NCBI RefSeq assembly: GCF_000169435.1
Contig: NZ_AAYB01000009.1
Span: forward strand, 24,157-88,156
DNA length: 64,000 nucleotides
From: Roseobacter sp. CCS2
Lineage (GTDB): Bacteria > Pseudomonadota > Alphaproteobacteria > Rhodobacterales > Rhodobacteraceae
Direction: 5' to 3'
Under the pieces are notes generated by a model. The model saw only the letters and a list, made by a program, of their open reading frames with translations, made no database searches and was not told the DNA's origin. Shown here in pieces: positions 35,521 through 44,838 of the stretch. A program made the position numbers and the translations under genes. Every line of letters begins with the position of its first letter. The first letter of the stretch is position 1.

Positions 35521-36801
35521 ATGACATTACGAACCTCTGCTTTTGCATTGACCGCCCTGCTGGGCACAACCGCCATGGCTGCGGCTGAATGCGCCGATCC
35601 GATCAAAGTGGGTGTTTTGCACTCGCTTTCTGGCACTATGGCGATTTCCGAAACCACGCTGAAAGACACGATGGAGCTGCTGATCGAAAACCAAAACGCA
35701 GCCGGTGGTCTGTTGGGCTGCGACATTGAAGCAGTCGTTGTTGATCCGGCTTCTGACTGGCCGTTATTTGCGGAAAAAGCGCGCGAATTGCTGACCGTCA
35801 GCGAAGTTGACGTGATCTTTGGCAGCTGGACATCCGTCAGCCGCAAATCCGCCCTGCCTGTTTTAGAAGAACTGAATGGTTTGATGTTCTATCCGGTGCA
35901 GTATGAAGGCGAGGAAAGCTCGCGCAATGTGTTCTACACAGGTGCCGCACCAAACCAGCAGGCGATCCCGGCCACGGACTATTTTCTGGAAGAACTTGGC
36001 GTGGAAAAATTTGCGTTGCTGGGCACCGACTATGTCTATCCCCGCACCACGAACAATATCCTTGAAGCCTACCTTCAGGACAATGGCATCGCCGCCGAGG
36101 ACATTTTCGTAAACTACACACCCTTCGGCCACTCAGACTGGGCAACCATCGTCGCCGACGTCGTCGCACTGGGTGCTGATGGCAAACAGGTCGGTGTGAT
36201 TTCAACCATCAACGGCGACGCGAACATCGGTTTTTACAAAGAACTGGCTGCCGCTGGTATCTCTGCCGATGATATTCCGGTTGTTGCCTTCTCTGTTGGT
36301 GAGGAAGAACTGTCCGGTCTGGATACCTCCGACCTTGTTGGTCATCTGGCCGCCTGGAACTACTTCCAGTCCGCAGAGTCTGAGTTGAACGATGAATGGG
36401 TTGCCGCGTGGAAAGCGAAGATGGGCGAAGACCGTGTCACCAATGACCCGATGGAGGCCCATTATATCGGCTTCAACATGTGGGTGAATGCAGTGACCGA
36501 GGCTGGTACGACAGACGTCGATGCGGTCCGCGAGACGATGTACGGGCAGGAATTCCCGAACCTGACAGGTGGTACTGCGGTCATGTTGCCGAACCACCAC
36601 CTCGCCAAGCCCGTTCTGATCGGTGAGATCACAGCCGACGGTCAGTTTGATATTATCAGCCAGACCGAAGAAGTGCCCGGTGATGCGTGGACCGATTTCT
36701 TACCTGAATCAGCGGTCCTGAAATCGGATTGGCAAGAGCTGGGGTGCGGTATGTACAACACCGAAACCGAAACCTGCGTTCAGCTGACCTCAAACTACTA
36801 A
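35521..36801 (+). CDS. urtA: Urea ABC transporter substrate-binding protein
   Basis: Periplasmic binding protein of the high-affinity Urt urea importer, 426 residues. Signal peptide about 1-22 (ALTALLGTTAMAA), then the type I fold (IKVGVLHSLSGTMAISE) and the UrtA signatures MFYPVQYEGEE and FYTGAAPNQQAIPA. ATG 35521 is chosen because the signal peptide starts there; an in-frame ATG at 35368 lies in the structured leader. A long hairpin follows the stop, before urtB. Confidence 0.95.
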   Translation: MTLRTSAFALTALLGTTAMAAAECADPIKVGVLHSLSGTMAISETTLKDTMELLIENQNAAGGLLGCDIEAVVVDPASDWPLFAEKARELLTVSEVDVIFGSWTSVSRKSALPVLEELNGLMFYPVQYEGEESSRNVFYTGAAPNQQAIPATDYFLEELGVEKFALLGTDYVYPRTTNNILEAYLQDNGIAAEDIFVNYTPFGHSDWATIVADVVALGADGKQVGVISTINGDANIGFYKELAAAGISADDIPVVAFSVGEEELSGLDTSDLVGHLAAWNYFQSAESELNDEWVAAWKAKMGEDRVTNDPMEAHYIGFNMWVNAVTEAGTTDVDAVRETMYGQEFPNLTGGTAVMLPNHHLAKPVLIGEITADGQFDIISQTEEVPGDAWTDFLPESAVLKSDWQELGCGMYNTETETCVQLTSNY

Positions 36802-36809
36802 ACTATCTG

Positions 36810-36838
36810 GGACAGGGCGCATCTTTCGCGCTCTGTCC
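36810..36838 (+). other. Intercistronic hairpin between urtA and urtB
   Basis: An 11-bp stem (GGACAGGGCGC with GCGCTCTGTCC, one G-U pair) and a 7-nt loop, starting 8 bp after the urtA stop. No T-run follows, so it is probably not a full terminator; it fits an RNase-blocking or attenuating hairpin that raises binding protein over permease levels. Confidence 0.65.
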
Positions 36839-36871
36839 TGAACCTGCCTGACAGATCGGCCCGGATACCCC

Positions 36872-38812
36872 ATGATCAGACTGCTTTCATTGGCGCTTGC
36901 GCTTTTTCTAACCGTGCCTGTTGCCGCAACGGCCCAGTCCCTTCAGGACATCCTGCAAACCCACCAAGACAAAGTTCTTAAACCCGGGCGCCGCACAGTT
37001 GGCGTGGTGCTGGACGATCTGATTGCCAGCGGATTACCCCAAGCCCTGCCCTTTCTGGAAAGCTGGCGTGACCGCGAAATTGTGCAACGCGACAGTGATG
37101 GCCTGTTTTTCCGTGTGGCCGAAGACGGTGACACAGTCACCTTAGAGGACCTCGACACCGGCGAAACACTGACCGCCAACGCCGATGGCTTTACCGAATC
37201 TCGGCCCAATGGCGGTGTGCGCCGCGCGATTGGTGATGCGCTGGTCCAGTTTCAACTGTCCGATCCCGATATCGCCAAACGCCAAGCGGCAGTCGCGGCC
37301 ATCGCGCGCAGCATGGACGCCAGCCAATTGGCGCCCTTGGCCGCATCGATTGAAGGCGAACCCGATGCTGCATTGAAACAAACGAAAACCCGCCTTGCCG
37401 GTATGCTGGGTGCGCTGTTTGCCGACACGACTAACGCGCGTGTGGCAGCGATTGAAGCGCTATCTGGCGATCTTTCGGTTGATGTGCGCGCTGTGCTGAA
37501 CACTATTCTTGCAAGTTCCGAGACTGTGGCGGCGACCATTCCTGGTGGCACCAATGTCGCGCAAATGCTGGTCGTGGGCGCGGATCTGACCGAGACCGAG
37601 GCCTATGACCGCCTTATTATCGCCGACCTTGCAGACCCTTTGATTACCAAAACACAGATCCGCGACGCGCTGATTGCTAATATTGATGGCGACACTGTGG
37701 CGGGCATCCCCGTCGGAACCTTGAATACAGACGCCGCCCGCGCGCTGGCCTACGACCTGCTTGCCGCAGATGGCATTGTGCCGCCCCGCGTCGATGAAAC
37801 CACACGGGCCGAGGCCATCGCCGCCCATAGCTTTTATGTCGCATACGCAGAGCCTGATACAGCCATCACCGATGCTGCACGCACGGCACTGACCGCCATT
37901 AAAACCAAAGTCGGTTTCAGTCAGGCGGCTGATCTTGGCCTTGATGCGCTATCGCTGGCGTCGATCTATTTCCTTGCGGCCATTGGGCTTGCGATCACCT
38001 TTGGGGTGATGGGCGTGATCAACATGGCGCATGGCGAGTTTATCATGATGGGGGCCTACACCGGCTTTGTCGTGCAGCAATTCGTGCCCGATTACACACT
38101 GTCGATCATCATCGCCCTGCCCTTGGCCTTTGTGATCACCTTCGGCGCGGGCGTGCTGATGGAGCGTACGGTGATCCGTCACCTTTATCACCGTCCGTTG
38201 GAGACGCTGCTGGCCACTTTCGGCATATCCATCGCGCTGCAACAACTGGCCAAGAACATCTTTGGCACCCAAGCGCGCCCGCTGACTTCGCCAGAATGGC
38301 TGGATGGGGCGCTGATATTTAACGATGTTGTGGCGATCAGTTACATCAGGGTTGCGATTTTCGTGCTCGCGCTGGTTTTCCTATGTATCATCTTGTTCAT
38401 CCTCAAACGTACCCGGTTGGGGCTGGAAGTCCGCGCCGTAACACAGAACCCCGGCATGGCGGCATCCATGGGGATCAACCCTGACCGGATCAACATGCTG
38501 ACATTCGGGTTGGGGTCCGGGATCGCCGGGATCGCAGGAGTCGCTATTGGACTATACGCTCAAGTGACGTCCGAAATGGGCGCATCCTATATCGTGCAAA
38601 GCTTTATGACCGTCGTGGTTGGCGGCGTTGGCAATGTCTGGGGGACGTTGGCCGGGGCGTCGCTGATTGGCTTCCTGCAAAAGGGCATCGAGTGGTTGAA
38701 CCCGTCCAATACGCTGGCGGCACAGACCTATATGATCCTGTTTATCATCCTGTTCATTCAATTCCGGCCCAAGGGCATCGTCGCCCTTAAGGGCCGTGCG
38801 GCGGCGGATTAG
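36872..38812 (+). CDS. urtB: Urea ABC transporter permease UrtB
   Basis: Branched-chain-amino-acid-type (LivH) permease for urea, 646 residues. A signal-like N-terminus (LLSLALALFLTVPVAATAQ) leads a long extracytoplasmic region (about 20-350) with helical repeats, then about eight membrane segments from residue 355 (LDALSLASIYFLAAIGLAITFG...NMAHGEFIMMGAY). Such an N-terminal extension is a known feature of UrtB in proteobacteria, not a fusion. Start ATG 36872. Confidence 0.94.
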   Translation: MIRLLSLALALFLTVPVAATAQSLQDILQTHQDKVLKPGRRTVGVVLDDLIASGLPQALPFLESWRDREIVQRDSDGLFFRVAEDGDTVTLEDLDTGETLTANADGFTESRPNGGVRRAIGDALVQFQLSDPDIAKRQAAVAAIARSMDASQLAPLAASIEGEPDAALKQTKTRLAGMLGALFADTTNARVAAIEALSGDLSVDVRAVLNTILASSETVAATIPGGTNVAQMLVVGADLTETEAYDRLIIADLADPLITKTQIRDALIANIDGDTVAGIPVGTLNTDAARALAYDLLAADGIVPPRVDETTRAEAIAAHSFYVAYAEPDTAITDAARTALTAIKTKVGFSQAADLGLDALSLASIYFLAAIGLAITFGVMGVINMAHGEFIMMGAYTGFVVQQFVPDYTLSIIIALPLAFVITFGAGVLMERTVIRHLYHRPLETLLATFGISIALQQLAKNIFGTQARPLTSPEWLDGALIFNDVVAISYIRVAIFVLALVFLCIILFILKRTRLGLEVRAVTQNPGMAASMGINPDRINMLTFGLGSGIAGIAGVAIGLYAQVTSEMGASYIVQSFMTVVVGGVGNVWGTLAGASLIGFLQKGIEWLNPSNTLAAQTYMILFIILFIQFRPKGIVALKGRAAAD

Positions 38813-38907
38813 GTTGGAGATTATATTCTTGACTAAATTAGTAAGAAATACATATCCTTGCGAGGTGGCGGATCTTTGTCCGACGCCTAACAGTAAAGGA
38901 AACCTTG
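38813..38907 (+). promoter_or_regulatory. AT-rich gap after urtB with possible internal promoter
   Basis: The 95-bp gap is more AT-rich than its surroundings. It has TTGACT at 38829-38834 and an AT-rich stretch (TACATAT) 14-18 nt downstream, resembling a weak housekeeping promoter, then AAAGGA just before the small gene. It could let the small gene and urtCDE be expressed apart from urtAB. Weak evidence. Confidence 0.3.
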
Positions 38908-39180
38908 ATGAAAATTATCACTATGGCCGCTGCGGCCAGCCTAATGGCAGCGCCTGTCTTTGCACAGGACAGTTGCCCCCTAAGCTACGACGTATTCGAA
39001 ATCGGCGTTCCGCATACCGATATGGATGCGTGCCCCGACAGCATGCAGGTCGAGGGCGCATTCTGCCGGCTTTCGCTGGTCGCGGAAGTCGCCACGATAT
39101 TTGCCTTTTCCGAACAGGACGACTGCATCATCGCCACACAAGCCTATTTCGACGATCAATACACGCTAACACTGAACTAA
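38908..39180 (+). CDS. Small secreted four-cysteine protein inside the urt operon
   Basis: A 90-residue protein not recognised. It has a clear signal peptide (MAAAASLMAAPVFAQ, cleavage near residue 20), leaving about 70 residues with four cysteines (C23, C42, C53, C73) and an acidic character, so two disulfides in the periplasm are plausible. The start is ATG 38908 behind AAAGGA; a TTG one codon earlier is less likely. It sits between urtB and urtC, 25 bp before urtC, in the position where the standard urt order has nothing. Function unknown; a link to urea binding or transporter assembly is only inferred from place. Confidence 0.8.
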   Translation: MKIITMAAAASLMAAPVFAQDSCPLSYDVFEIGVPHTDMDACPDSMQVEGAFCRLSLVAEVATIFAFSEQDDCIIATQAYFDDQYTLTLN

Positions 39181-39205
39181 CCCTTCCGTTTTCGGAGGCC
39201 GCGAC

Positions 39206-40372
39206 GTGACAGCCAGCTTTTTTGCCCGCAATCCGTCCGTGCTTTGGTTCATCCTTATCCTAAGCATATTCACAGTCATTGTGACTGTTCTGTCCGAGGT
39301 CACAGGTGTCGACCTGATCTCAACCTCTTTTGTCAAAACCTTGGGGAAAACCCTCTGCCTTTGCCTTGTCGCCATCGCGATGGACGTGGTCTGGGGCTAT
39401 TGCGGTATCCTGTCCTTGGGCCACTTCGCCTTTTTCGGCATCGGCGGCTATGCCATCGGCATGTGGCTGATGTATGCGCGCACCGAAGGGATCGTGCTGA
39501 CAAGCCTTGCCGGGCAACCTATCCCACCCACACCGGCAGAGATATCCGACGCCATTGGCAACCAGATATTCGGGGTCGTGGGCAGTTCTGAATTCCCGCT
39601 GATCTGGGCCTTTGCAGACAGTTTGACGCTGCAATTGCTGATGGTCGTTCTTGTGCCCGGATTGCTTGCGCTGGTCTTTGGCTGGCTGGCGTTCAGATCA
39701 CGCGTAACTGGCGTCTATTTATCAATCCTGACCCAAGCGATGACCTTGGCGCTGGCGCTGTACCTTTTCCAAAACGACAGTGGGTTGCGCGGGAACAACG
39801 GCCTGTCAGGCCTGCAAAACATCCCCGGTTACGAAGACGTGCCTCAGGCGACCGTGTCGATCATCTTTTTTATTGCGTCGGCAGTGGCTCTTGGTGCGGG
39901 CTACGCTTTCTTTGCTTGGATCGTATCAGGCAAGATGGGCAGTGTGGTCAAAGGCATCCGCGATAACGAAGCGCGGGTGCGGTTCTTGGGCTATCATGTG
40001 GAAAGCTATAAGCTGTTCATCTTTACCACGACTGCCGTCGTCGCGGGCATCGCGGGCGCGCTGTATTATCCCCAAGCGGGCATCATCAACCCCGGCGAAA
40101 TCGCACCTATCGCATCGATCTACCTAGCGGTCTGGGTCGCTATTGGCGGACGCGGGCGGCTTTATGGTGCTGTCATTGGGGCTGCCTTTGTCTCGCTTCT
40201 TTCAAGTTGGTTCACCGGGGGCGGCGCGCCCAACATCGACCTTGGGCTCTATGTGATCCAATGGACAGATTGGTGGCTGGTCTTGCTGGGTCTGTCCTTT
40301 GTTGCGGTCACGCTGTTCTTTCCCAAAGGCATCGGCGGCCTGTTTGATTATCTGGTCAGGAAACCGCAATGA
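39206..40372 (+). CDS. urtC: Urea ABC transporter permease UrtC
   Basis: LivM-type permease of 388 residues, partner of UrtB. About ten hydrophobic segments, with the family motifs WGYCGILSLGHFAFFGIGGYA and KGIRDNEARVRFLGY. The GTG start at 39206 is supported by CGGAGG at 39193-39198. It overlaps urtD by 4 bp (ATGA). Confidence 0.94.
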   Translation: MTASFFARNPSVLWFILILSIFTVIVTVLSEVTGVDLISTSFVKTLGKTLCLCLVAIAMDVVWGYCGILSLGHFAFFGIGGYAIGMWLMYARTEGIVLTSLAGQPIPPTPAEISDAIGNQIFGVVGSSEFPLIWAFADSLTLQLLMVVLVPGLLALVFGWLAFRSRVTGVYLSILTQAMTLALALYLFQNDSGLRGNNGLSGLQNIPGYEDVPQATVSIIFFIASAVALGAGYAFFAWIVSGKMGSVVKGIRDNEARVRFLGYHVESYKLFIFTTTAVVAGIAGALYYPQAGIINPGEIAPIASIYLAVWVAIGGRGRLYGAVIGAAFVSLLSSWFTGGGAPNIDLGLYVIQWTDWWLVLLGLSFVAVTLFFPKGIGGLFDYLVRKPQ

Positions 40373-41118
40373 GCATGCTGCTAGAGGTATCGGGGGTCAG
40401 CGTTTCTTTTGATGGTTTCCGGGCGATCAACAACCTATCAATCAACTTTGCCCCGGCGGAACTGCGGGCGATCATCGGGCCAAACGGCGCAGGTAAGACG
40501 ACGTTCATGGATATCGTCACCGGCAAAACGAAACCGGATGAAGGACAGGTGATTTGGGGCGACAGGAACATCTCGCTGCTTGGCATGTCCGAAAGCCAGA
40601 TCGCACGCGAAGGGATCGGACGGAAGTTCCAGAAACCCACCGTGTTCGAGGCGCAGACGGTGCGCCAAAATCTTGCCATGGCACTGAAAACACCGCGCGG
40701 GCCGTTTGCTGTGTTGATGCATAAAAAGACCAAACCAAATGCGGAACGGATCGAAGCGGTCGCAGCCCAGATCGGGTTGAGTGATAGCCTGACACGCGTG
40801 GCCGGTGAACTGAGCCATGGGCAAAAGCAATGGTTGGAAATCGGCATGTTGCTAGCCCAGGAACCGCGCTTGATGCTGGTTGATGAACCTGCCGCTGGCA
40901 TGACACCAGAGGAACGTGAGAAAACCACTGATATTCTCAAAGAGGCGGCCAAAACCCGCGCCGTTGTCGTTGTTGAGCATGACATGGAATTTGTACGCCG
41001 TCTGAACTGCAAAGTGACCGTGTTGCACGAAGGGTCAGTTTTGGCCGAAGGCAGCCTTGATCATGTGACCTCGAACCAGACTGTCATCGACGTTTATCTG
41101 GGACGCGCCCATGCTTGA
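40369..41118 (+). CDS. urtD: Urea ABC transporter ATP-binding protein UrtD
   Basis: LivG-type ATPase, 249 residues. Walker A GPNGAGKTT (37-45), signature LSHGQKQWLEIGM (His in place of the second Gly is usual in UrtD), Walker B LMLVDEPAAGM and the switch region VVEHDMEF are present. It overlaps urtC by 4 bp and urtE by 8 bp. Confidence 0.95.
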   Translation: MSMLLEVSGVSVSFDGFRAINNLSINFAPAELRAIIGPNGAGKTTFMDIVTGKTKPDEGQVIWGDRNISLLGMSESQIAREGIGRKFQKPTVFEAQTVRQNLAMALKTPRGPFAVLMHKKTKPNAERIEAVAAQIGLSDSLTRVAGELSHGQKQWLEIGMLLAQEPRLMLVDEPAAGMTPEEREKTTDILKEAAKTRAVVVVEHDMEFVRRLNCKVTVLHEGSVLAEGSLDHVTSNQTVIDVYLGRAHA

Positions 41119-41806
41119 AGTTCGTCATATTGATCTGAAATACGGGCAAAGCCAGATCTTGTTCGATGTCTCTTTCACGGCAAAGATCGGTCAGATCACA
41201 GCCGTGATGGGCAACAATGGCGTGGGCAAAACCAGCCTGTTGAAAGCGATATCTGGGCGGCATCCGGTGGCAAGCGGTGACGTGCTGGTCGGGGGCAAGG
41301 CGGTGTCGCTGTCTTCTGCGTTTCATTCGGCGCGTGCAGGGATCGCCTATGTCCCGCAAGGGCGCGAGGTTTTTCCGATGATGACGGTGCGCGAGAACCT
41401 TGAAACAGGCTTTGCCTGCCTGCCGAAACCCGACCATAACGTGCCGGATTTTATCTTTGATCTGTTCCCGGTGCTGCGCGAAATGCAAAACCGTCGTGGC
41501 GGTGATCTGTCTGGCGGTCAACAACAGCAGCTTGCCATCGCGCGGGCGCTGATCACCAAACCGCAGGTCTTGTTGCTGGATGAACCGACCGAAGGCATTC
41601 AGCCCAATGTCATTCAACAGATCGGCGATGCGCTGGAAACGCTGCGCGACCAAGGGCAAATGGCGATTGTGCTGGTGGAACAGAACGCTGATTTTGCCTA
41701 CCGCATTGCTGATACCTTCACTGTTGTGGAACAAGGCAGGATCAAGCAGAGCGCCGCAAAAGACAGCTATTCCAAACAAAGCCTGATGGCTGACCTTGCA
41801 CTCTAG
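41111..41806 (+). CDS. urtE: Urea ABC transporter ATP-binding protein UrtE
   Basis: LivF-type ATPase, 231 residues, with Walker A GNNGVGKTS (34-42), signature LSGGQQQQLAIAR, Walker B LLLDEPTEGIQP (the UrtE form) and LVEQNADFAY. Last gene of the urt operon. Urease genes, which often follow urt in this group, are not within the window on either side. Confidence 0.95.
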   Translation: MLEVRHIDLKYGQSQILFDVSFTAKIGQITAVMGNNGVGKTSLLKAISGRHPVASGDVLVGGKAVSLSSAFHSARAGIAYVPQGREVFPMMTVRENLETGFACLPKPDHNVPDFIFDLFPVLREMQNRRGGDLSGGQQQQLAIARALITKPQVLLLDEPTEGIQPNVIQQIGDALETLRDQGQMAIVLVEQNADFAYRIADTFTVVEQGRIKQSAAKDSYSKQSLMADLAL

Positions 41807-41874
41807 CCCTTGCGCGATTGACCTTGGGCCAGCCATTTGGTCAGCTATGCCTTGGGAAAACAGGTGACGTGTAG

Positions 41875-43617
41875 ATGATGAAGACACACTCTTTTCAAAA
41901 GCGGCTCACGTCGCTGATCAGACAAGTCTATCCTGATCAGGATGCCGAGGTGCTGGCGCAAAACATTCAGAACGCGTTTTGGCCAGATGGGACACGGCGG
42001 CGCAAACGCGGGCGCACGCCAAGCAATGATTTGTGGACCGAAAAGGACGCGCTGCTGATCACCTATGGTAATTCAATCATCGATGGCGCGCATAAGCCCC
42101 TTGATCTGCTGCACGACTTTCTGTTGCGGCGCATGAAAGGCGTGGTGAACGGCGTGCATATCCTGCCGTTCTTCCCCTATACCTCGGACGATGGCTTTGC
42201 CGTGTCGGATTTTCGCAGCGTAAACCCGCAGTTGGGCGATTGGCCCGATATCAACCGGATCAGCGCAGATTTTCATCTGATGTCCGATCTGGTGCTGAAT
42301 CATGTGTCCAGCCAAGGGACATGGTTTAACGGATACCGGCAGGGGCAGTCACCTTTTGACAGGTATTTTTTCGAAGCCAGCCTTGATGATGACGTCAGTG
42401 ATGTTGTCCGCCCGCGCACAACACCGCTGTTGCAAAAGGTCGAAACCGCCAACGGCCCCCGCCATGTCTGGTGCACGTTCAGCCACGACCAGATTGACCT
42501 TGATTTCCGCAATCCCGAAGTGCTGTTGGAATTCCTGCGGATCATCCGCCTGCATGTGGACAACGGCGTGCAGATCATCCGGCTGGATGCGGTGGCCTTT
42601 CTTTGGAAAGAACCGGGTACATCCTCAATCCACCTGCCCCAGACCCATGCCATTGTGAAACTGATGCGGCTGCTGTGTGATTATGCATCCGAGACGATTA
42701 TCCTGCTGACCGAAACGAATGTGCCCAAGGCCGAAAACCTAAGCTATTTTGGCGCGCATGACGAAGCGCACGCGATCTATAATTTCCCCCTGCCTCCGCT
42801 GATCCTGCACGCGGTCATGTCCGGTTCAGCCCATTACCTGCGCCATTGGCAAAGCGGGATGCCACCGGCGCAGATGGGCTGCGCCTATCTGAACTTCACG
42901 GCCAGCCATGACGGGATCGGGATGCGCCCCGCTGAAGGTATTTTGCCTGCCGACGAACAGGCGCGGATGATTGAAACAATCCAGAACATTGGCGGCCTTG
43001 TGTCCATGCGTGCCCTGCCCGATGGGGGCGAGGCGCCTTATGAAATCAACACGACCTTCTATGAAGCAACAGCGCAGACTTTCGCCGGTCAGGATGACCA
43101 TCACTTTGACCGCTTCATCTGTACCCAAACCATCGTCATGTCGCTTGAGGGCATACCTGCCTTCTACATCCATTCGATGCTGGCCACCCCTAACGATCAC
43201 GCCCAGGTCGCACATCGCGGTATGAACCGGGCGATCAATCGGCACCGGTGGGATTATCCGACATTGAATGCGATGCTGGATGATCCTGAAACACCACAGT
43301 CGCGGATATTGGCTGCGGTGTCAGAGCGGCTGCGTATCCGCGCACAACAACCGGCGTTCCACCCCAACGCCACACAGTTCACCATGCCTTTGGGCGATCA
43401 GGTGTTTGGCGTTTGGCGGCAAAGCCTGGACCGGCGTCAATCCATCTTTGCCCTGCACAATGTCAGCGATCAGACGGTTGTTCTGTCTCAACTTTCGATG
43501 AATTTAATCGCAGATGAGACATGGTTCGACCTGCTGACCGGCGAAGCGCTCGATATGGATCAAGAGGCCGTGACGCTGGCCCCCTACCAATGCCGTTGGA
43601 TCACAAACCAAGGCTGA
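41875..43617 (+). CDS. GH13 sucrose-phosphorylase-family enzyme, probably glucosylglycerate phosphorylase
   Basis: A 580-residue alpha-amylase-fold enzyme of subfamily GH13_18. Catalytic residues: nucleophile D238 (IIRLDAVAFLWKE), acid/base E280 (LLTETNVPKAENLSYFG) and D346 (TASHDGIG). The TETNVP..EN.SYFG acid/base loop is unlike the EIHEYY loop of true sucrose phosphorylases and resembles the glucosylglycerate-type branch (E. coli YcjM group). The convergent neighbours make glucosylglycerate, which supports this reading, but glucosylglycerol or sucrose 6'-phosphate activity is not excluded. Start ATG 41875 or 41878. It begins 68 bp after urtE and its TGA directly abuts the gpgS stop. Confidence 0.85.
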   Translation: MMKTHSFQKRLTSLIRQVYPDQDAEVLAQNIQNAFWPDGTRRRKRGRTPSNDLWTEKDALLITYGNSIIDGAHKPLDLLHDFLLRRMKGVVNGVHILPFFPYTSDDGFAVSDFRSVNPQLGDWPDINRISADFHLMSDLVLNHVSSQGTWFNGYRQGQSPFDRYFFEASLDDDVSDVVRPRTTPLLQKVETANGPRHVWCTFSHDQIDLDFRNPEVLLEFLRIIRLHVDNGVQIIRLDAVAFLWKEPGTSSIHLPQTHAIVKLMRLLCDYASETIILLTETNVPKAENLSYFGAHDEAHAIYNFPLPPLILHAVMSGSAHYLRHWQSGMPPAQMGCAYLNFTASHDGIGMRPAEGILPADEQARMIETIQNIGGLVSMRALPDGGEAPYEINTTFYEATAQTFAGQDDHHFDRFICTQTIVMSLEGIPAFYIHSMLATPNDHAQVAHRGMNRAINRHRWDYPTLNAMLDDPETPQSRILAAVSERLRIRAQQPAFHPNATQFTMPLGDQVFGVWRQSLDRRQSIFALHNVSDQTVVLSQLSMNLIADETWFDLLTGEALDMDQEAVTLAPYQCRWITNQG

Positions 43618-44838
43618 TCATTGATAATCTGCCGCATCCGCCTGCGCCGCTGCATTCATATCAGAAAGGAACGTCGGATCGGCGGCATGGACGCGGTTCC
43701 ATGTGGGAATAAAGGGCGTTTCATGCGGATTGTCCAAAAACACCTGTCCCGCACGCATGATATTCTCGGCAAACATCTCGATCGCGTTTTCCTCAGTGTG
43801 GCGATCAATCGCGAGGCCGTTCATCTTGGCATCGCTATAGTATCCGTCCAACAGATCAAGCGCGCAGCGGTAATAGGTGGCTTTCAACGTGCGGAAGGTG
43901 TTGGGCGTAAAGACCGTACCATCCGCCGCCAGCTTGCGAAAAATCGCCTTGCAGATATCGGTAGACATGCGGTTCAGGCCTGACCCGGCCTCATCCGCGG
44001 CCATGTCCTGATGTTTGTGATCGTAAGCATCCGAGATTTCGACCTGACACACCGCCTTGGGTGCCAGATTGCGCCAAGCCTCTGATAATACCCCGATCTC
44101 AAGCCCCCAGTCGGATGGGATGCGCAGGTCAGGCAGGATGGCCGTGCGCATGGCAAATTCACCTGACAGCGGGTAGCGAAAACTGCGCAGATAATCGATA
44201 TAATCGCGCGGTCCGATCACACGGTTCAGGGCAATCAAAAGCGGGCTGACCAACAGGCGTGTGACCCGACCGTTCAATTTGCCGCCACCGATGCGGGCAT
44301 AGTACCCTTTTGCGACCTGATAAGGAAAATTGGGGTTGGCGACCGGATAGACCAGCCGGGCCAGCATTTCCTTGTCGTAGGTCAGGATATCGCAGTCATG
44401 GATCGCCATAACCGCACTGTCAGCGCAGCTCATCAGATAGCCCAGCGATGACCAAACGTTTTTGCCTTTGCCCTGCTCGTTTGGTGCCAGACCCAGTTCG
44501 TGCAAACGCGCGCCCAGCGCCAACATGCGCGGGCTATCGTTCCAGATCACGATATGATCTTGATTGAGCCCCTGAAAGAACGATTTGGCATGGCGGAACT
44601 GCGTCTCGTCAGCGGCATCCAATCCAACGATGATCCGGTGCAGATAGTTCACCTTGGACAGTTCGGTCAGGATATGGGGCATCGCATCGCCTTCAAGCTC
44701 TGAATACAGGCACGGCAAGATCAGAGAAATTTTGCGGGTGGACGCAAAGGCGTTCAACTCTGCCTCCATTTCCCCAACGACGCGGGTGCGCAGATTGTGC
44801 AACGTTGTGATGTTTCCGTTTTGGTGGAAATCAGCCAT
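43618..44838 (-). CDS. gpgS: Glucosyl-3-phosphoglycerate synthase
   Basis: Family GT81-type glycosyltransferase that joins glucose from a nucleotide sugar to 3-phosphoglycerate, the first step to the compatible solute glucosylglycerate. 406 residues with a Rossmann-like start (KISLILPCLYSELEG), the donor/metal motif DCD at 148-150 (AIHDCDILTYD) and NVWSSLGYLM before it. The length fits the longer proteobacterial/cyanobacterial form. ATG 44836-44838 is chosen because it overlaps the phosphatase stop by 8 bp; the longer frame merely runs through that gene. Confidence 0.88.
   Translation of the reverse strand: MADFHQNGNITTLHNLRTRVVGEMEAELNAFASTRKISLILPCLYSELEGDAMPHILTELSKVNYLHRIIVGLDAADETQFRHAKSFFQGLNQDHIVIWNDSPRMLALGARLHELGLAPNEQGKGKNVWSSLGYLMSCADSAVMAIHDCDILTYDKEMLARLVYPVANPNFPYQVAKGYYARIGGGKLNGRVTRLLVSPLLIALNRVIGPRDYIDYLRSFRYPLSGEFAMRTAILPDLRIPSDWGLEIGVLSEAWRNLAPKAVCQVEISDAYDHKHQDMAADEAGSGLNRMSTDICKAIFRKLAADGTVFTPNTFRTLKATYYRCALDLLDGYYSDAKMNGLAIDRHTEENAIEMFAENIMRAGQVFLDNPHETPFIPTWNRVHAADPTFLSDMNAAAQADAADYQ

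Noticed and set aside
36872..37920. UrtB N-terminal extension as a gene fusion
   Set aside because: A long extracytoplasmic N-terminal region is usual for proteobacterial UrtB.
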